In this document: piece after piece, positions 33,202 to 34,170 of the stretch
How the letters are laid out: each line of letters begins with the position of its first letter
Numbering within the stretch: the stretch's first letter is position 1
Assembly (NCBI RefSeq): GCF_902490045.1
Contig: NZ_CABUCJ010000015.1
Coordinates: 1-34,170 of the forward strand
Source of the DNA: an uncultured Anaerotruncus sp.
Lineage (GTDB): Bacteria; Bacillota; Clostridia; Oscillospirales; Ruminococcaceae
DNA length: 34,170 bases
Direction: 5' to 3'
Notes under the pieces: generated by a model
Database searches by the model: none
Told to the model about the DNA's origin: nothing
The model's input: the letters and a program-made list of their open reading frames with translations, nothing else
Position numbers and translations under genes: made by a program

Positions 33202-33230
33202 AGCTTATCACATCCCCGCCCCGGTTTCAA
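33202..33230 (-). promoter_or_regulatory. Promoter candidate of the O-acetyltransferase gene
   Basis: On the minus strand TTGAAA (33230-33225), 17 bases, TAAGCT (33207-33202). The -10 matches the consensus at only three positions. Confidence 0.4.
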
Positions 33231-33262
33231 TCCGTTCCGCGTGGATGCCGGTGCGCGCAAAA

Positions 33263-33292
33263 GGGCCGCATGAATTGAAATTCATGCGGCCC
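33263..33292 (-). terminator. Intrinsic terminator of the right-edge minus-strand operon
   Basis: GGGCCGCATGAATT pairs with AATTCATGCGGCCC, followed on the minus strand by TTTT. It begins eight bases past the stop of the 180-residue gene. Confidence 0.75.
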
Positions 33293-33299
33293 ATCGCGG

Positions 33300-33842
33300 T
33301 CACTCGCCGGCCTGCCGGCTGTCGCGGAGGAGCTTTTCCACTTCCGCGGCCGGCCTCGCGATCCATCTTCCGGGTTTATCCATCCGTTCCAGCGCTTCCA
33401 GAATCATCTCGCCCAGCTCCAGCGCGCTCCGAAAGTTCATCCTGCGCCTGCCCTCGGGCCACTCCACGCTCCCCTGCCAGGTCGCGTTCTGGCGGAAGAG
33501 CACCCGGATATAGAAGCGGGTCTTGGAGGTGAGAATCTTCTTGATCTCCCCCGGCTCCCAGTACCGCACCAGGGAGGATTTCGGCAGGAAAACGGGAGGC
33601 TTCGCCGCCAGGTTGTCCAGATCCCGCCCGGACAGCCAGCGGCGCTCAAACGTCGCCTGCGGGCGGTCCAGCGCGTCCAGGATCTGGTCGATGCGCAGGA
33701 ACAGGTCCATAATCCCGTAAAACGGGATATAGGACTCCAGATAGCAGTTGAACAACCGGCCTTCCGGAACGCCCAGCTGGTAGGCGTCCACCCCCACCGC
33801 CATCAGGGCCGCGTAATCCGGCAGACCGTCTTTTTTTGTCAT
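33300..33842 (-). CDS. Uncharacterised 180-residue protein coupled to a bactofilin-like gene
   Basis: No named function. No signal peptide or membrane helix is seen. The C-terminal part has FRQNATWQGSVEWPEG followed by NFRSALELGEMILEAL. I recall this RQN-x-TWQG...FRSxLEL pattern from short uncharacterised clostridial proteins, where it is conserved without an assigned role. The N-terminal half (ESYIPFYGIMDLFLRIDQIL) looks helical. Its ATG (33842) overlaps the stop of the bactofilin-like gene by ATGA, and GGAGG lies six bases upstream inside that gene, so the two proteins are likely made together and may work together. A terminator follows. Confidence 0.8.
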   Translation of the reverse strand: MTKKDGLPDYAALMAVGVDAYQLGVPEGRLFNCYLESYIPFYGIMDLFLRIDQILDALDRPQATFERRWLSGRDLDNLAAKPPVFLPKSSLVRYWEPGEIKKILTSKTRFYIRVLFRQNATWQGSVEWPEGRRRMNFRSALELGEMILEALERMDKPGRWIARPAAEVEKLLRDSRQAGE

Positions 33843-34078
33843 ATGACGCCTCCATGACTTTTCGTCACCACGGCGCCCGGCCGCAGGATGACCCGTCCGG
33901 CCCGCAGGCTCCCTGTGATTTTAGCGCCCGGGTGCAGGAGAACGGTTCCCTCGGACGTGACGTCTCCAACGACTTCCCCGTATACTTCCAGCGCCGGGCA
34001 GGCGATATTTCCTTTCAGCCGGGCATGCGCGCCGATGACGCTCCGCTTTTCCCAGTTGACGAACGATTCCCGTCCCAC
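33839..34078 (-). CDS. Small bactofilin-like (polymer-forming) protein
   Basis: A 79-residue protein with short beta-helix repeats (IGAHARLKGNI, VYGEVVGDVTSEG, VLLHPGAKITGSLRAGRVIL pattern), as in bactofilins (DUF583), which polymerise into cytoskeletal filaments under the envelope. Bactofilins usually exceed 100 residues, so this is a short form. I chose the GTG at 34078 because GGGAGG lies eight bases upstream; the TTG at 34099 has no ribosome-binding site. It is coupled by a 4-base overlap to the next gene. Bactofilin genes in Firmicutes often follow an M23 peptidase gene, which cannot be checked here. Confidence 0.75.
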   Translation of the reverse strand: MGRESFVNWEKRSVIGAHARLKGNIACPALEVYGEVVGDVTSEGTVLLHPGAKITGSLRAGRVILRPGAVVTKSHGGVI

Positions 34079-34114
34079 GGCGGTCGCCTCCCATTCCAAT
34101 AAAGTGCGTTCGGT

Positions 34115-34170
34115 TTATTCCGTCTGCGCGCGGCCCCGCGCCCGGAAGAAATGCCGGCCGGGCGGTGCGG
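34115..34170 (-). CDS. Possible 3' end of an upstream gene, partial
   Basis: A minus-strand frame open from the right edge ends in GRAQTE and a TAA at 34117-34115, 36 bases before the bactofilin-like start. It would fit an operon partner, but only about 17 codons are visible and they show no recognisable motif. Confidence 0.25.
   Translation of the reverse strand, partial: APPGRHFFRARGRAQTE

Noticed and set aside
1..34170. CRISPR arrays, tRNA/rRNA genes, insertion sequences, prophage genes
   Set aside because: No regularly spaced repeats, no cloverleaf with tRNA consensus boxes, no transposase or integrase motifs were seen on either strand by reading.

Overview
The window is GC-rich DNA read as a high-GC Clostridia genome, most likely Oscillospiraceae or a relative. 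The reasons are: a glutamyl-tRNA reductase that runs on into a siroheme-synthase-like domain, YesM/YesN-type two-component genes, ribose-type ABC importers with lipoprotein binding proteins, strong AGGAGG ribosome-binding sites, several TTG/GTG starts, and consensus sigma-A-like promoters with 17-base spacers. The assignment is inference from gene content. No tRNA, rRNA, CRISPR array, transposase or phage gene was seen.

Layout. (1) 1-1500, minus strand: the 5' part of a hemA fusion gene with its own promoter and a long leader hairpin; it runs off the left edge. (2) 1.6-9.3 kb, minus strand: a seven-gene nucleoside-catabolism operon. It has one consensus promoter at about 9.36 kb and reads HTH-pseudouridine kinase, lipoprotein binding protein, ABC ATPase, ABC permease, pseudouridine-5'-phosphate glycosidase, nucleoside phosphorylase and a second PfkB-family kinase, then a terminator at 1.6 kb. 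The gene set predicts uptake of pseudouridine (and possibly ordinary nucleosides) by an ABC importer, phosphorylation, and cleavage to uracil plus ribose 5-phosphate. (3) 9.5-10.3 kb: a ferredoxin-like Fe-S protein.

(4) 10.4-23.6 kb: a sugar block. rhaB and rhaA (plus strand) face an AraC-family regulator and a YesN-type response regulator (minus). A stand-alone sugar-binding lipoprotein is transcribed divergently from the response regulator. Next come a second complete ABC importer (ATPase, two permeases, binding protein; minus) and the YesM-type sensor kinase. The arrangement suggests rhamnose or a related deoxysugar sensed at the membrane, imported, isomerised and phosphorylated. No rhamnulose-1-phosphate aldolase is in the window.

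(5) 23.8-28.0 kb: a 1402-residue repeat-rich surface protein with a signal peptide, an acidic/proline-rich stalk and one C-terminal membrane anchor. (6) 28.1-34.2 kb: an unrecognised 292-residue protein with its own promoter; a 1109-residue hybrid histidine kinase with a SnoaL-like N-terminus and PAS domains; a maltose/galactoside-type O-acetyltransferase; and, at the right edge, a small bactofilin-like protein translationally coupled to an uncharacterised 180-residue protein.

The most interesting items are the ABC-linked pseudouridine operon with its HTH-kinase fusion and altered GAGD motif, a cloverleaf-like palindromic element inside the hemA fusion linker, the possible binding-protein/kinase/regulator sensing trio, and the two unrecognised proteins near the right end.
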